A stretch of DNA of 64,000 nucleotides from Flavobacteriales bacterium (GTDB lineage: Bacteria; Bacteroidota; Bacteroidia; Flavobacteriales_F; PHOS-HE28), in contig JADJOI010000003.1 in the NCBI GenBank assembly GCA_016713875.1, positions 1-64,000 on the forward strand, written 5' to 3'. Below, piece by piece: positions 9,537 to 18,474 of the stretch (the stretch's first letter is position 1; every line of letters begins with the position of its first letter). The notes beneath the pieces are model-generated. The model was given only the letters and a program-made list of their open reading frames with translations, was not told the origin of the DNA and made no database searches. Made by a program: the position numbers and the translations under genes.

Positions 9537-10777
9537 ATGCACCATGCTCTGCGGATCTTAATGGTCGTCTCGATCCTCACACTCCATTCGTGTGGCCAAG
9601 ACCGTGCACCTGACCCAAGCGATCGGATGCGTCAGGAGTTGAGCGATTCGCTCGAACTCATTTCAAGGAGGCTGATTTCAATGGGTTCGGAGTTGCTGTG
9701 GTGGATAGCACCGGCGTGCTGTATGCGAACGGATTCGGCATGGCCGACGTGGCGCGGAAGACCCCATACACTGCGAACACGCGGCAGCCCATCGCCTCCA
9801 TTTCGAAGACCTTCATCGGCCTCGCGCTGATGAAGGCGCAGGAACTCGGCCTGCTGCACTTGGATGATCCTGTGGCGAAGCACCTGCCGTTCACCGTGGT
9901 GAACCCGCACCACCCGAACACGGCGATCACGGTGCGCCATCTGGTGACGCATACCTCGAGCATCACCGACAACCGGGAATACTTGTTCCGAGCGTGGATC
10001 CTGCGCGATACCACGGACCTGGCCCGGAACCTGACCCTCGATATCGGTGCGTGTCGGTTCAGTGCGCCGAACACGGCCGTATCGATGGAGGAATTCCTGC
10101 GGCGCTACCTGGCGAAGGATGGTGTGTGGTACAGCGACAGTGCATTCGCTGCGACCGGACCCGGGTCCCGGTTCGCTTACTCCAACATCGGCGCCACGCT
10201 GGCGGCGCTCATCGTGGAGAAGGCTTCGGGAGTGGCGTTCGACGCGTTCACCCAGCAGCACATCCTGGATCCGTTGGGCATGCGATCATCCACTTGGCAT
10301 GGCGAACTGCTGCCGGACACCGCGCTATCGTTGTTGTACCGCACGCGTACCGAAACGTTCCCGCGCTACTTCTGCGCCACCTATCCCGATGGCGGCATGG
10401 TGACCACCAGCAGCGACTTCGCGCGCTACATGGCGGAGCTGGTGCAAGGCTACCACGGACGCGGGAAGCTGCTGAACAAGGCCTCCTATGCGGAGTACTT
10501 CCGCGAGCAACTCGTGGACTCCAACTTCGTGGACCGCGCCACAGGCCCGTTCACCGATGAGCATAACATCGGCATCACCATCGGGTTCAGCTCGGAGGGG
10601 TACTTCGGGCACACCGGTGGCGACCCGGGGCTCTTCTCGATGTTCTTCGTGGAGCGCAGCACCGGTCTGGGCCGGTACATGGTGGTGAACACGGACATGG
10701 AAGGCTGGGAACACCACAAGCGTGTGTGGGACCTGCTGGGGCGGTATGCCGGCAAGTTTGGCGGCGCCCAGCGATAG
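9537..10777 (+). CDS. Serine hydrolase (beta-lactamase/ESTB family), one frameshift
   Basis: Start MHHALRILMVVSILTLHSCG gives a lipoprotein-type signal. After a frame change near 9690 the main domain runs uninterrupted. It has SISKTFIG (the S-x-x-K nucleophile), FAYSNIGATLAALIVE (Y-S-N second motif) and FGHTGGDPG (H-x-G in place of K-T-G), all in normal spacing for class C beta-lactamase-like or D-amino-acid esterase-like enzymes. Likely periplasmic or surface-anchored, acting on peptidoglycan peptides or esters; the substrate is not predictable. Convergent with the barrel gene at 10843-11445. Confidence 0.8.
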
Positions 10778-10842
10778 AACTACCGCCAGAGCGGGTAGCG
10801 ATATGTTATTGCGACACGCACTGAGCGCGCACCAGAACGAAC

Positions 10843-11445
10843 TTAAAAGGTCATCCAAAGTGCCGGGCCGGCAGTGAGGAAACTGGGCTTTGAGTCCTGC
10901 CAGCCCCCTACCACTTGGATCTGGTAGGGCCCTCGAAAGGAGAACATGCTCAGGCGGATACCGGCATGGAATCGCGACCGGGCGTTAACTGCTAGGCGAT
11001 ACCGAAGCCCGACCTCGGAAAAGAGATCCGGGCGCAAGGGCCCTGCGGTGGTCTCCACGTTACCAAGTATCGCGCCCATCCTGGCGTCGATGGAGGTGCG
11101 CAGCCAGATCCCGCGGCTCAAGGAACAGTCATCGCACCATGCGGTAGGGTCTGCGGTGACCTGTATGAACACAGGATACAGGATACGGTCGCCCCACAGG
11201 AAGAGACCTCCTCCTAGGCCCAAAGCTCCACGACCCTTGGGAAAGCTCCAATTGACCGCTGCATCCAATTCAAGTCCAAAATCGGACTTGTTGCCGTTCC
11301 AATTGTCCGCTTCCACCGGCTCTGTATATACATACGATGGGGAAAGCCCGATGTCGAGGCCAAGTCCCTTCTTGGGCTCTTGTGCCACAACGCTCATGGT
11401 TGTGACCAGGCTTGCTACAAGAACCAAAGCCCGCATGACGCTCAA
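10843..11445 (-). CDS. Predicted outer-membrane beta-barrel protein
   Basis: Signal peptide MRALVLVASLVTTMSVVA (start at 11445 or in-frame 11436) followed by ~170 residues of alternating hydrophobic/polar strands rich in Gly and aromatics (LGLGGGLFLWGDRILYPVF, LRYRLAVNARSRFHAG). It ends in W-M-T-F, a typical barrel-closing C-terminal aromatic. No specific family recognised. It resembles the general OmpW/porin-like fold of small Bacteroidota barrels. Confidence 0.6.
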   Translation of the reverse strand: MSVMRALVLVASLVTTMSVVAQEPKKGLGLDIGLSPSYVYTEPVEADNWNGNKSDFGLELDAAVNWSFPKGRGALGLGGGLFLWGDRILYPVFIQVTADPTAWCDDCSLSRGIWLRTSIDARMGAILGNVETTAGPLRPDLFSEVGLRYRLAVNARSRFHAGIRLSMFSFRGPYQIQVVGGWQDSKPSFLTAGPALWMTF

Positions 11446-11593
11446 ATTTAGATCGAGTACTTATTCCGTAGTTGCCCCCCAAGGGAAGGTCGCGGCAGAC
11501 GGGTGAATAAGCCTGAGCCTCAGTGCGCACCGCACCGTAACCGCGCCTCCGGTAACTTCGCCCCACTACCGGCCACCAGCCCATCGACATACC

Positions 11594-11692
11594 AATGACC
11601 ACTTTCGTTCAAGCTGCCCCTTACGTCCCCAAGAACAAGATCCGTGTTGTAACGGCCGCATCCCTGTTCGATGGTCACGACGCCGCCATCAA
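11594..11692 (+). repeat. icmF 5'-end copy (head duplicate)
   Basis: ATG at 11594 followed by TFVQAAPYVPKNKIRVVTAA and FDGHDAAINI, the first 33 codons of icmF, then divergence into P-A and a stop at 11703. Codons differ from the full gene at many third positions although the protein is almost identical, so this is a homologous fragment from a diverged source. The 16 bp around the CTCCGGTAACTTC motif before each start are also shared. It lies ~200 bp upstream of the full gene. Confidence 0.85.
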
Positions 11693-11720
11693 CATTCCCG
11701 CTTAGGCGGGATTTCGCTCC
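11690..11720. repeat. Short palindrome ending the icmF head copy
   Basis: CCCGCTTAGGCGGG forms a 5-bp stem with a 4-base loop exactly where homology of the head copy to icmF stops. It is followed by ATTTCGCTCCTACGTCGCTC. It could be a REP-like element or a recombination junction. Confidence 0.4.
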
Positions 11721-11789
11721 TACGTCGCTCAACATGCTTGACGCATCGACACATCACTAGAACCCACACCTCTCCGGTAACTTCACGCC

Positions 11790-14700
11790 ATGTCAACATT
11801 CGTTCAAGCTTCCCCATACGTTCCGAAGAATAAGATCAGGGTGGTGACCGCTGCTTCACTTTTCGATGGGCATGACGCGGCGATCAACATCATGAGGCGG
11901 ATCATCCAGAGCACCGGCGCCGAGGTGATCCACCTGGGGCACGACCGCAGTGTGGAGGATGTGGTGAACACTGCGATCCAGGAGGATGCGCACGCTATCG
12001 CCATGACGAGCTACCAGGGCGGGCACACCGAGTACTTCAAGTACATGCACGACCTGCTCAAAGAGAAGGGCGCGGGTCATATCAAGATCTTCGGCGGCGG
12101 CGGCGGGACCATCCTGCCCGAGGAGATCAAGGAGTTGCACGCGTACGGCATCACGCGCTTGTACCATCCGGATGACGGTCGTGCGATGGGCCTGCAGGGC
12201 ATGATCAACGACATGCTCGAGAAGGCGGACTACGATCTGAGCGATAAAGTCAATGGTGAAGCGAAGAAGCTGACGCCGCAGAACTGGCCGGCCATCGCCA
12301 AATTGATCAGCACGGCGGAGAACCATCCGGAGGTGTTCGCCACGATCGCCGACGAGATCCACAAGAAGGCCGAAGCGAGCAAGGCCCCGGTGCTAGGCAT
12401 CACGGGCACGGGCGGCGCGGGCAAGAGCAGCATGGTGGACGAGCTGATTCGTCGTTTCATCCTGGATCAACCGACGAAGACGATCGGAGTTATTTCCGTG
12501 GATCCGAGCAAGCGCAAGACCGGCGGCGCGCTGCTGGGCGACCGCATCCGCATGAACAGCATCCGCGGGGAACGTGTGTACATGCGGAGCCTCGCCACGC
12601 GCCAGAGCAACCTCGCCCTGAGCAAGCACGTGAAGGAGGCCGTGAGCATCCTGAAGGCCTCGGGCTTCGACCTGATCATCCTGGAGACCAGCGGCATCGG
12701 CCAGAGCGACACCGAGATCCTGGACCACAGCGATGTTTCGCTCTACATCATGACGCCGGAGTTCGGCGCGGCCACGCAGCTGGAGAAGATCGACATGCTC
12801 GACTTCGCCGACGTGGTGGCCATCAACAAGTTCGACAAGCGCGGCGCCCTCGATGCCCTGCGCGACGTGAAGAAGCAGTACAAGCGAAACCACAACCTGT
12901 GGGACGCCAACGACGATGACCTGCCCGTGGTGGGCACCATCGCCAGCCAGTTCAACGATCCCGGCACCAATAACCTTTACGTGCGCTTGATGGAGACCAT
13001 CAAGTCCAAGACCGGCGTCGACTTCCACAGCACCTTCCACGCGCACGACGAGATGAGCGAGAAGGTGTGGATCATCCCGCCCGCGAAGAGCAGGTACCTG
13101 AGCGAGATCAGCGAGAACAACCGGAGGTATGATGAACGGGTGCGGAAACAGGCCGGTATTGCGGACCAACTGTATGGGTTGTACTCGGCTGTCATCACGT
13201 TCGGAGGGCCTGACCTGCTCGAAGCTTCAAGCCTCAAGACTCAAGCTTCAAGCTCGACCCCGAACAAGCTTGAGGCTAGTGGCTTGCAGCTTGAAGCCCT
13301 CATTTCGAAGTTCGAGTCCATCAAGAAAGACCTCGACCCCCACCTCTGGTCCATGCTCACCGGCTGGCAGGCTGAAGAGGAGAAGTACAGCGGCGAGTTC
13401 TACACCTACCAGGTGCGCGGCAAGGAGATCAAGGTGCCCAACCACACCGAGAGCCTCTCGCATTTGAAGATCCCGAAGGTGGCGCTGCCGAAGTTCAAGA
13501 GCTGGGGCGACAAGGTGCGCTGGGCCATGCAGGAGAACACGCCCGGCTTCTTCCCCTACACCGCAGGCATCTACCCCTTCAAGCGCCAGGGCGAGGACCC
13601 CGCGCGCATGTTCGCCGGCGAGGGCGGCCCGGAGCGCACCAACAAGCGCTTCCACTACGTGAGCCAGGGCCTGCCCGCCAAGCGCCTCAGCACCGCGTTC
13701 GACAGCGTCACGCTCTACGGCAACGACCCCGGCCGACGTCCGGACATCTACGGCAAGGTGGGCAACAGCGGCGTGAGCATCTGCTGCCTGGACGATGCCA
13801 AGAAGCTATACAGCGGCTTCGACCTCACCGCGCCCAACACCAGCGTGAGCATGACCATCAACGGTCCCGCGCCCATGCTGCTCGGCTTCTTCATGAACGC
13901 CGCGATCGACCAGAATTGCGAGAAGTACATCCGGGAGAACGGACTGCTGGAAGAGGTGGAGAAGAAGATCGCGGAGAAATGGAAAGGGAAGGAGCGGCCG
14001 CAATACGCCCTCACCCCTAACCCCTCTCCCAAGGAGAGGGGGATAGAACCCGAGGACGACGACACAGTGCATGCCTATATGACGGCGGACCCTGCAACTG
14101 CTGCTAAGCTGATGGTCTACGCCAACAGTATGCGCAAGAGCCCGACCGAAGCCGAAGACAAGCTCTGGCAGGCGATACGCGGCAACGCAACCGGTGGGCG
14201 CATCCGCAGGCAACACATCATCGACAACTTCATCGTCGACTTCGTGTCGTTGCCCAAACAATTGGTCATTGAAGTCGATGGCGACATTCACGACCTTCAG
14301 AAAGAAGAAGATGCCGTCCGCACCCTGCATCTTACGGAGCGTGGATTCCAGGTCATCCGCTTCCGCAACGAAGAGGTCTTGGCCGATGTCTTCAAAGTGA
14401 AGAAGGCCATCGACGACGCACTCAACATGCGCCCCGACTTTTCCCAGCGTGATGCGCATTCCTCCCTCTCCTCGGGAGAGGGCCGGGGTGAGGGGCATTC
14501 CTCCAACGCCGCCAGTCAGGGCCCCCCTCTCCTTGGGAGAGGGGCCGGGGGTGAGGGGCATTTACCCGTCGGCAACAACGGCCTAGGCCTCCTCCTTCTC
14601 GGAATTACCGGCGACCAAGTCCTCCCCGCCGACGTCTACGAGAAGATCAAAGCCGACACCCTCGCGCAGGTCCGCGGCACCGTGCAGGCCGACATCCTGA

Positions 14701-15773
14701 AGGAGGACCAGGCGCAGAACACCTGCATCTTCAGCACCGAGTTCGCGCTGCGCTTGATGGGCGACGTGCAGCAGTACTTCATCGACAAGAAGGTCCGCAA
14801 CTTCTACAGCGTCAGCATCAGCGGCTACCACATCGCGGAGGCCGGCGCCAACCCCATCAGCCAGCTCGCCTTCACCCTGGCCAACGGCTTCACCTACGTG
14901 GAGTACTACCTTAGCCGGGGCATGGACATCAACGCCTTCGCGCCCAACCTGAGCTTCTTCTTCAGCAACGGCATGGACCCCGAGTACGCCGTGATGGGCC
15001 GCGTGGCGCGCCGCCTCTGGGCCAAAGCGCTCAAGCACCGCTACGGGGCCGACGAGCGCAGCCAGATGCTCAAGTACCACATCCAGACCAGCGGCCGCAG
15101 CCTCCACGCGCAGGAGATCGACTTCAACGACATCCGCACCACGCTCCAGGCGCTTTACGCGATCTACGACAACTGCAATAGCCTGCACACCAACGCCTAC
15201 GACGAGGCCATCACCACGCCCACCGAAGAGAGCGTGCGCCGCGCCATGGCCATCCAGCTCATCATCAACAAAGAGCTCGGCCTGGCCAAGAACGAGAACC
15301 CGCTGCAAGGCAGCTTCATCATCGAAGAATTGACGGATCTCGTTGAGGAAGCGGTTTTGACGGAGTTCGATCGGATCACGGAACGTGGTGGTGTCTTGGG
15401 CGCGATGGAAACGATGTACCAGCGCAGTCGGATCCAAGAAGAGAGCTTGTACTACGAGACCCTCAAGCACACGGGCGAGTATCCCATCATCGGGGTGAAC
15501 ACCTTCCTATCGAGCAAGGGGTCGCCGACGATCCTGCCGAAAGAAGTCATACGAGCGACGGAGGAAGAGAAGGAGGCACAGATAGCGACTGTGGAGAACT
15601 TGAAGCAGGCGTACACGGAAGAGGCGGCGAAGGCGATCAAGGATCTTCAGCAGGCGGCGATCCGGAACGAGAACATGTTCGCTGTTTTGATGGAAGCGAC
15701 GAAGTACTGTTCGCTGGGGCAACTGACTGCTGCCATGTTTGAAGTTGGGGGGCAGTACCGAAGGAACATGTAG
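11790..15773 (+). CDS. icmF: Fused isobutyryl-CoA mutase IcmF with in-frame insertions
   Basis: B12-dependent acyl-CoA mutase fused to its own G-protein chaperone. Residues ~1-140 are the cobalamin-binding domain (FDGHDAAINI, the D-x-H motif). Residues ~200-430 are a MeaB-like GTPase (GTGGAGKSSMVDEL at ~207, NKFDKRG at ~347). The mutase barrel starts near 560 and ends at the C-terminus (YSVSISGYHIAEAGANPISQ, SLHAQEIDFNDIRTT). The 1327-residue length exceeds the ~1100 normal for the family because of two foreign inserts. One is a heptad-repeat stretch at residues ~476-503, the other a DUF559 nuclease domain at ~740-923. The frame is open throughout. From ~15325 to the stop, codon choice shifts away from the GC-ending codons of the rest (TTG, GTT, GCG, GAA), as if the 3' end came from another source. 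Partial head and tail copies surround it. Confidence 0.93.
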   Translation: MSTFVQASPYVPKNKIRVVTAASLFDGHDAAINIMRRIIQSTGAEVIHLGHDRSVEDVVNTAIQEDAHAIAMTSYQGGHTEYFKYMHDLLKEKGAGHIKIFGGGGGTILPEEIKELHAYGITRLYHPDDGRAMGLQGMINDMLEKADYDLSDKVNGEAKKLTPQNWPAIAKLISTAENHPEVFATIADEIHKKAEASKAPVLGITGTGGAGKSSMVDELIRRFILDQPTKTIGVISVDPSKRKTGGALLGDRIRMNSIRGERVYMRSLATRQSNLALSKHVKEAVSILKASGFDLIILETSGIGQSDTEILDHSDVSLYIMTPEFGAATQLEKIDMLDFADVVAINKFDKRGALDALRDVKKQYKRNHNLWDANDDDLPVVGTIASQFNDPGTNNLYVRLMETIKSKTGVDFHSTFHAHDEMSEKVWIIPPAKSRYLSEISENNRRYDERVRKQAGIADQLYGLYSAVITFGGPDLLEASSLKTQASSSTPNKLEASGLQLEALISKFESIKKDLDPHLWSMLTGWQAEEEKYSGEFYTYQVRGKEIKVPNHTESLSHLKIPKVALPKFKSWGDKVRWAMQENTPGFFPYTAGIYPFKRQGEDPARMFAGEGGPERTNKRFHYVSQGLPAKRLSTAFDSVTLYGNDPGRRPDIYGKVGNSGVSICCLDDAKKLYSGFDLTAPNTSVSMTINGPAPMLLGFFMNAAIDQNCEKYIRENGLLEEVEKKIAEKWKGKERPQYALTPNPSPKERGIEPEDDDTVHAYMTADPATAAKLMVYANSMRKSPTEAEDKLWQAIRGNATGGRIRRQHIIDNFIVDFVSLPKQLVIEVDGDIHDLQKEEDAVRTLHLTERGFQVIRFRNEEVLADVFKVKKAIDDALNMRPDFSQRDAHSSLSSGEGRGEGHSSNAASQGPPLLGRGAGGEGHLPVGNNGLGLLLLGITGDQVLPADVYEKIKADTLAQVRGTVQADILKEDQAQNTCIFSTEFALRLMGDVQQYFIDKKVRNFYSVSISGYHIAEAGANPISQLAFTLANGFTYVEYYLSRGMDINAFAPNLSFFFSNGMDPEYAVMGRVARRLWAKALKHRYGADERSQMLKYHIQTSGRSLHAQEIDFNDIRTTLQALYAIYDNCNSLHTNAYDEAITTPTEESVRRAMAIQLIINKELGLAKNENPLQGSFIIEELTDLVEEAVLTEFDRITERGGVLGAMETMYQRSRIQEESLYYETLKHTGEYPIIGVNTFLSSKGSPTILPKEVIRATEEEKEAQIATVENLKQAYTEEAAKAIKDLQQAAIRNENMFAVLMEATKYCSLGQLTAAMFEVGGQYRRNM
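13217..13300. repeat. Heptad-repeat hairpin inserted in frame in icmF linker
   Basis: Five consecutive heptamers of the form CAAGCNT (GAAGCTT, CAAGCCT, CAAGACT, CAAGCTT, CAAGCTC) are followed after a short spacer by the inverted sense (AAGCTTGAGGCT, GCTTGAAGC). Translated it gives LEASSLKTQASS and LEASGLQLEA between the GTPase and mutase domains. Those residues do not fit the flanking IcmF sequence. The architecture matches the GAGTNNC heptad hairpins at 63150-63226 and 63684-63762. Confidence 0.7.
14008..14560 (+). mobile_element. DUF559 nuclease domain bounded by inverted palindromic repeats, in frame inside icmF
   Basis: The left end (14008-14041) contains CCCTCACCCC and then CCCCTCTCCCAAGGAGAGGG. 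The right end (14524-14560) is its reverse complement with few changes. A second right-end-like copy lies at 14465-14496. Each end holds its own palindrome (CCCTCTCC/GGAGAGGG). Between them is a ~100-residue DUF559 domain: SMRKSPTEAEDKLWQAIRGN, RRQHIIDNFIVDFVS, LVIEVDGDIH and FQVIRFRNEEVL, with the D...E-x-D core of Vsr-like PD-(D/E)XK nucleases. IcmF homology stops at ERPQY and resumes at LPVGNNGLGLLLLG. No stop codon is introduced, so the nuclease would be made as part of the mutase unless removed or separately started. Confidence 0.8.
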
Positions 15774-15818
15774 GGTGCTGAAGAAATTCGGGAAACTTTC
15801 CTAACCACACGACTGAAC

Positions 15819-16301
15819 ATGCTACGCTTTACCTCCCTAGGCCTTCTCGCGGGAAGCTCGCTTCTGCTAAGCATGCAGCCACCAAGTCAATTGGAGGTTG
15901 TGGTCGAGCGGAAGTCGGAGGCGACTGGTTGCATTATGGGCTACCTCTTGGTTGATGACGAGGTGGTAGCATACACGCTTGAACTGCCATGGCTGTATAA
16001 CATCAATGACCTCAGCGCTATTCCAACGGGGTCTTACTCTGGTTTCATTCGGACTGATGGCAAATTGGGGTGGCGAGTAGAATTGTTGAATGTCGCTGGG
16101 CGGAAGAATGTGCAGATGCATATCGGGAACTACACGAGACAGACCAAAGGGTGCATTCTGATCGGTACGGGTGCGAGGCTCGAGGGCTGCGCGGTGGAGA
16201 ATAGTGCTGATGCTCTGGGCAGGGTAAGGGAAAGATTGGAAGCAGCAATCTTCAAGGGAGATATCAACTCAAGTCCCGAGATCGAGTTCATCGTTCGGTA
16301 G
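15819..16301 (+). CDS. DUF5675-like secreted protein
   Basis: 160 residues with a possible N-terminal hydrophobic signal (LGLLAGSSLLLSM). It is followed by LEVVVERKSEATGCIMGYLL, a core with IPTGSYSGFIRTDG, VQMHIGNYTRQTKGCILIGT and a NSADAL end. The conserved G-C-I-L-I-G and preceding H-x-G-N match DUF5675 proteins, often phage- or island-linked and suggested to be peptidoglycan-related. It starts 45 bp after the icmF stop and is the first cargo gene. Codon use is AT-richer than in icmF. Confidence 0.65.
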   Translation: MLRFTSLGLLAGSSLLLSMQPPSQLEVVVERKSEATGCIMGYLLVDDEVVAYTLELPWLYNINDLSAIPTGSYSGFIRTDGKLGWRVELLNVAGRKNVQMHIGNYTRQTKGCILIGTGARLEGCAVENSADALGRVRERLEAAIFKGDINSSPEIEFIVR

Positions 16302-16328
16302 ATCCCGGAAGCAAATCGATCCGTTGCC

Positions 16329-18464
16329 ATGAATGCGAAGGACCAATGCTGGCGTGCCGCTCGATTCAGGGCGCTCTTAGCTGCTGCCCATATTCTCGTG
16401 TTCAGTGCGGCAGCATTAGCGCAGGCAGACCGCAGACCTGGTGACTACCTGATGAAGTCGGGATCCGCGTTCACGACCTTCTCCTCAGGGAATGCGGATG
16501 TGGCTTGGCTTGCTGGAAACGTGGATCAACGCATTAATTGTCCAGATGGGGTCCGATGGATACCACCTTCGGGACAAGTTTGCTTTACGGTCTATCATCA
16601 TCTCCAATTGCGGTATTGGTTCCCGATGCCGGACTCAGAACAGGCGAAATTGTCGGCGCGCACCTTAAAGGTACTGCTGGAGGGAATGGGGAAGTGGCCT
16701 GATGGGGCAGAGGTCTATCCGATATGCATCGGTCAGGGTCAGGGTGTGGACTGCGATGTCCTGATCAAAGACGGGTTTGCGTACGTGCAAGAGCTGAAGG
16801 AAGAGTTGCAAGGCGGCGACCCAGCGATGGACGAGTTGGTGGAAGAGTTCGGGAAGCAGGTGGGGTATCTCGACGGCATGGGTGATCCAACGGGAAACGG
16901 TTCCATCGTGGGGACGACAGCTCACATCGGCGAAATGGACAAACTGAACCAGCAATTCAAGAAGGGATGGGATGAACTAATGGGCAAGCAGGGAATGGCT
17001 GCGACTATCCAAACGCTTCGGAACCGGCATTTGCCTGAGTCGATGAAACCGAGCGATGGAAAGCCAGACGGGCAACCCGGAGGAAGTGTGGAAAGCAAAG
17101 CGAACGCTCAGGCGCGTGAAAGTGGTGTGGATCAGAGTCCGCAGCAGGGTGATCCAAGTAACGACGGAGCCGCTTCAAATGGAACAAGCTCAAAAGACAA
17201 TCCGGGACCGTTCCACATCAAGCGCCCGTTCAGTCGTTGGTTCAAGACAGTATGGGATATCCTATGTCGATACATAGACCCTGAGAAGAAGACATGCGCC
17301 GAGATCGAGAGGGCACTTGCCATCGCATACATGATCATGCCTGAGGTGTTCGACCATGTGGCGAGCTTCCTCGGTCGGCTTCAGGATACCATGACACCGA
17401 AGTCGATGGATGATCTGCTCAACAACATGAGCGATCTGTACCAAGAGGCGATCAAGTTCCTTGAGTGCATCCAATCGATTGTTGACTTAATGAACGATCC
17501 TCAATTCGCTGAAGCCCTGAAGAACTTCAATTGGAAGGACATCAACATCGAACAAGTGTTGGGTGCTGCAAACAAGGCAGGACTAATTTCCGACAGTAAG
17601 CTGGAATGGCTCCGTGCGAATTTCCCGTTGGAGGGACTCACACCTGGAGGTGTTCTCGATCCCAAAGCCTTTGGTCAACGCTTGTTGGACCATGCCGCAG
17701 ACAAGGCTGCAGAGTTCGCGGAAGAGATCCCCTTCTTTGGACCCAGGCTCGATTGGCAAATGGCGAAACAATGCGCCAAGGATCCGAGCAAGGATTGTAT
17801 GATGAGGCTGGCCAGGAAGGCAGCTAAAGATGGGGCGCATGAGTTGCTCGAACGGGAGGGGCTGCGCGAAATGCAGGGTGCCGCAGGCCTTTTGATCGAT
17901 GGCAAGATCAAGGAAGCGGGTGTTGAGGCGCTTATTGTCAACATGCCCGTCACCTGTAAGAATGACGCGCGCAATGCGCTTCTGTCGGGTGATAGCGATG
18001 CTTGGGATAAAGTAGCAGACTGTGTGGCCCGGTCACCAGGATACGGAGATTTGATGCCGTTGGTAGATGCGCGAAAGGCAGCTACACAAGCGGCTACAAA
18101 CCTTCAAGACAGGATGTCAGCTTTGCTCAAGGCCAATGGTGTGCCCGAAGGTGCAGCCGGAAGCCTGCTGCAAGGCAAGGTTGAGGGTTCCCTCGCTTGG
18201 ATGGCGAGACGCCTGCACTTGTTCTCTCCAGGCGGGAAGGAGCAATTCATTCATGCAGACCTTACCCAAGCAATGCAAGCTGAGCTTTCCGCGCCTAGAA
18301 CCAATAGCGCAATGCGCGAACGACAGGGCATCGAAAGGTTGCAACACATGGGGAACAGGTTCGAATATGCGTGGGAACTTGCGAAGGCGATCCGGAAGAC
18401 CGACGCAAGACTTTTGCGAGGGTCAATTACAGACGCACAGCGGTTGCAGAATGCAGTTCGCTAA
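16329..18464 (+). CDS. Unknown exported protein, first large gene of envelope cluster
   Basis: 711 residues with an N-terminal signal sequence (FRALLAAAHILVFSAAALA). No recognised domain. There is a low-complexity Ser/Gly/Asp linker around residues 235-300 and a mainly helical C-terminal two thirds (LEWLRANFPLEGLTPGGVLD, DPSKDCMMRLARKAAKDGA). Cysteines are present in C-x3-C-like pairs, suggesting periplasmic disulphides. The next gene starts 10 bp downstream. It is part of the tight six-gene series up to 24017 and probably works with the channel proteins. Function unknown. Confidence 0.6.
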   Translation: MNAKDQCWRAARFRALLAAAHILVFSAAALAQADRRPGDYLMKSGSAFTTFSSGNADVAWLAGNVDQRINCPDGVRWIPPSGQVCFTVYHHLQLRYWFPMPDSEQAKLSARTLKVLLEGMGKWPDGAEVYPICIGQGQGVDCDVLIKDGFAYVQELKEELQGGDPAMDELVEEFGKQVGYLDGMGDPTGNGSIVGTTAHIGEMDKLNQQFKKGWDELMGKQGMAATIQTLRNRHLPESMKPSDGKPDGQPGGSVESKANAQARESGVDQSPQQGDPSNDGAASNGTSSKDNPGPFHIKRPFSRWFKTVWDILCRYIDPEKKTCAEIERALAIAYMIMPEVFDHVASFLGRLQDTMTPKSMDDLLNNMSDLYQEAIKFLECIQSIVDLMNDPQFAEALKNFNWKDINIEQVLGAANKAGLISDSKLEWLRANFPLEGLTPGGVLDPKAFGQRLLDHAADKAAEFAEEIPFFGPRLDWQMAKQCAKDPSKDCMMRLARKAAKDGAHELLEREGLREMQGAAGLLIDGKIKEAGVEALIVNMPVTCKNDARNALLSGDSDAWDKVADCVARSPGYGDLMPLVDARKAATQAATNLQDRMSALLKANGVPEGAAGSLLQGKVEGSLAWMARRLHLFSPGGKEQFIHADLTQAMQAELSAPRTNSAMRERQGIERLQHMGNRFEYAWELAKAIRKTDARLLRGSITDAQRLQNAVR

Positions 18465-18474
18465 CCAATAGAGC

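Noticed and set aside
13217..13300. CRISPR array
   Set aside because: Units are 7 bp with no spacers; no cas genes in the window. No other CRISPR-like array was seen.
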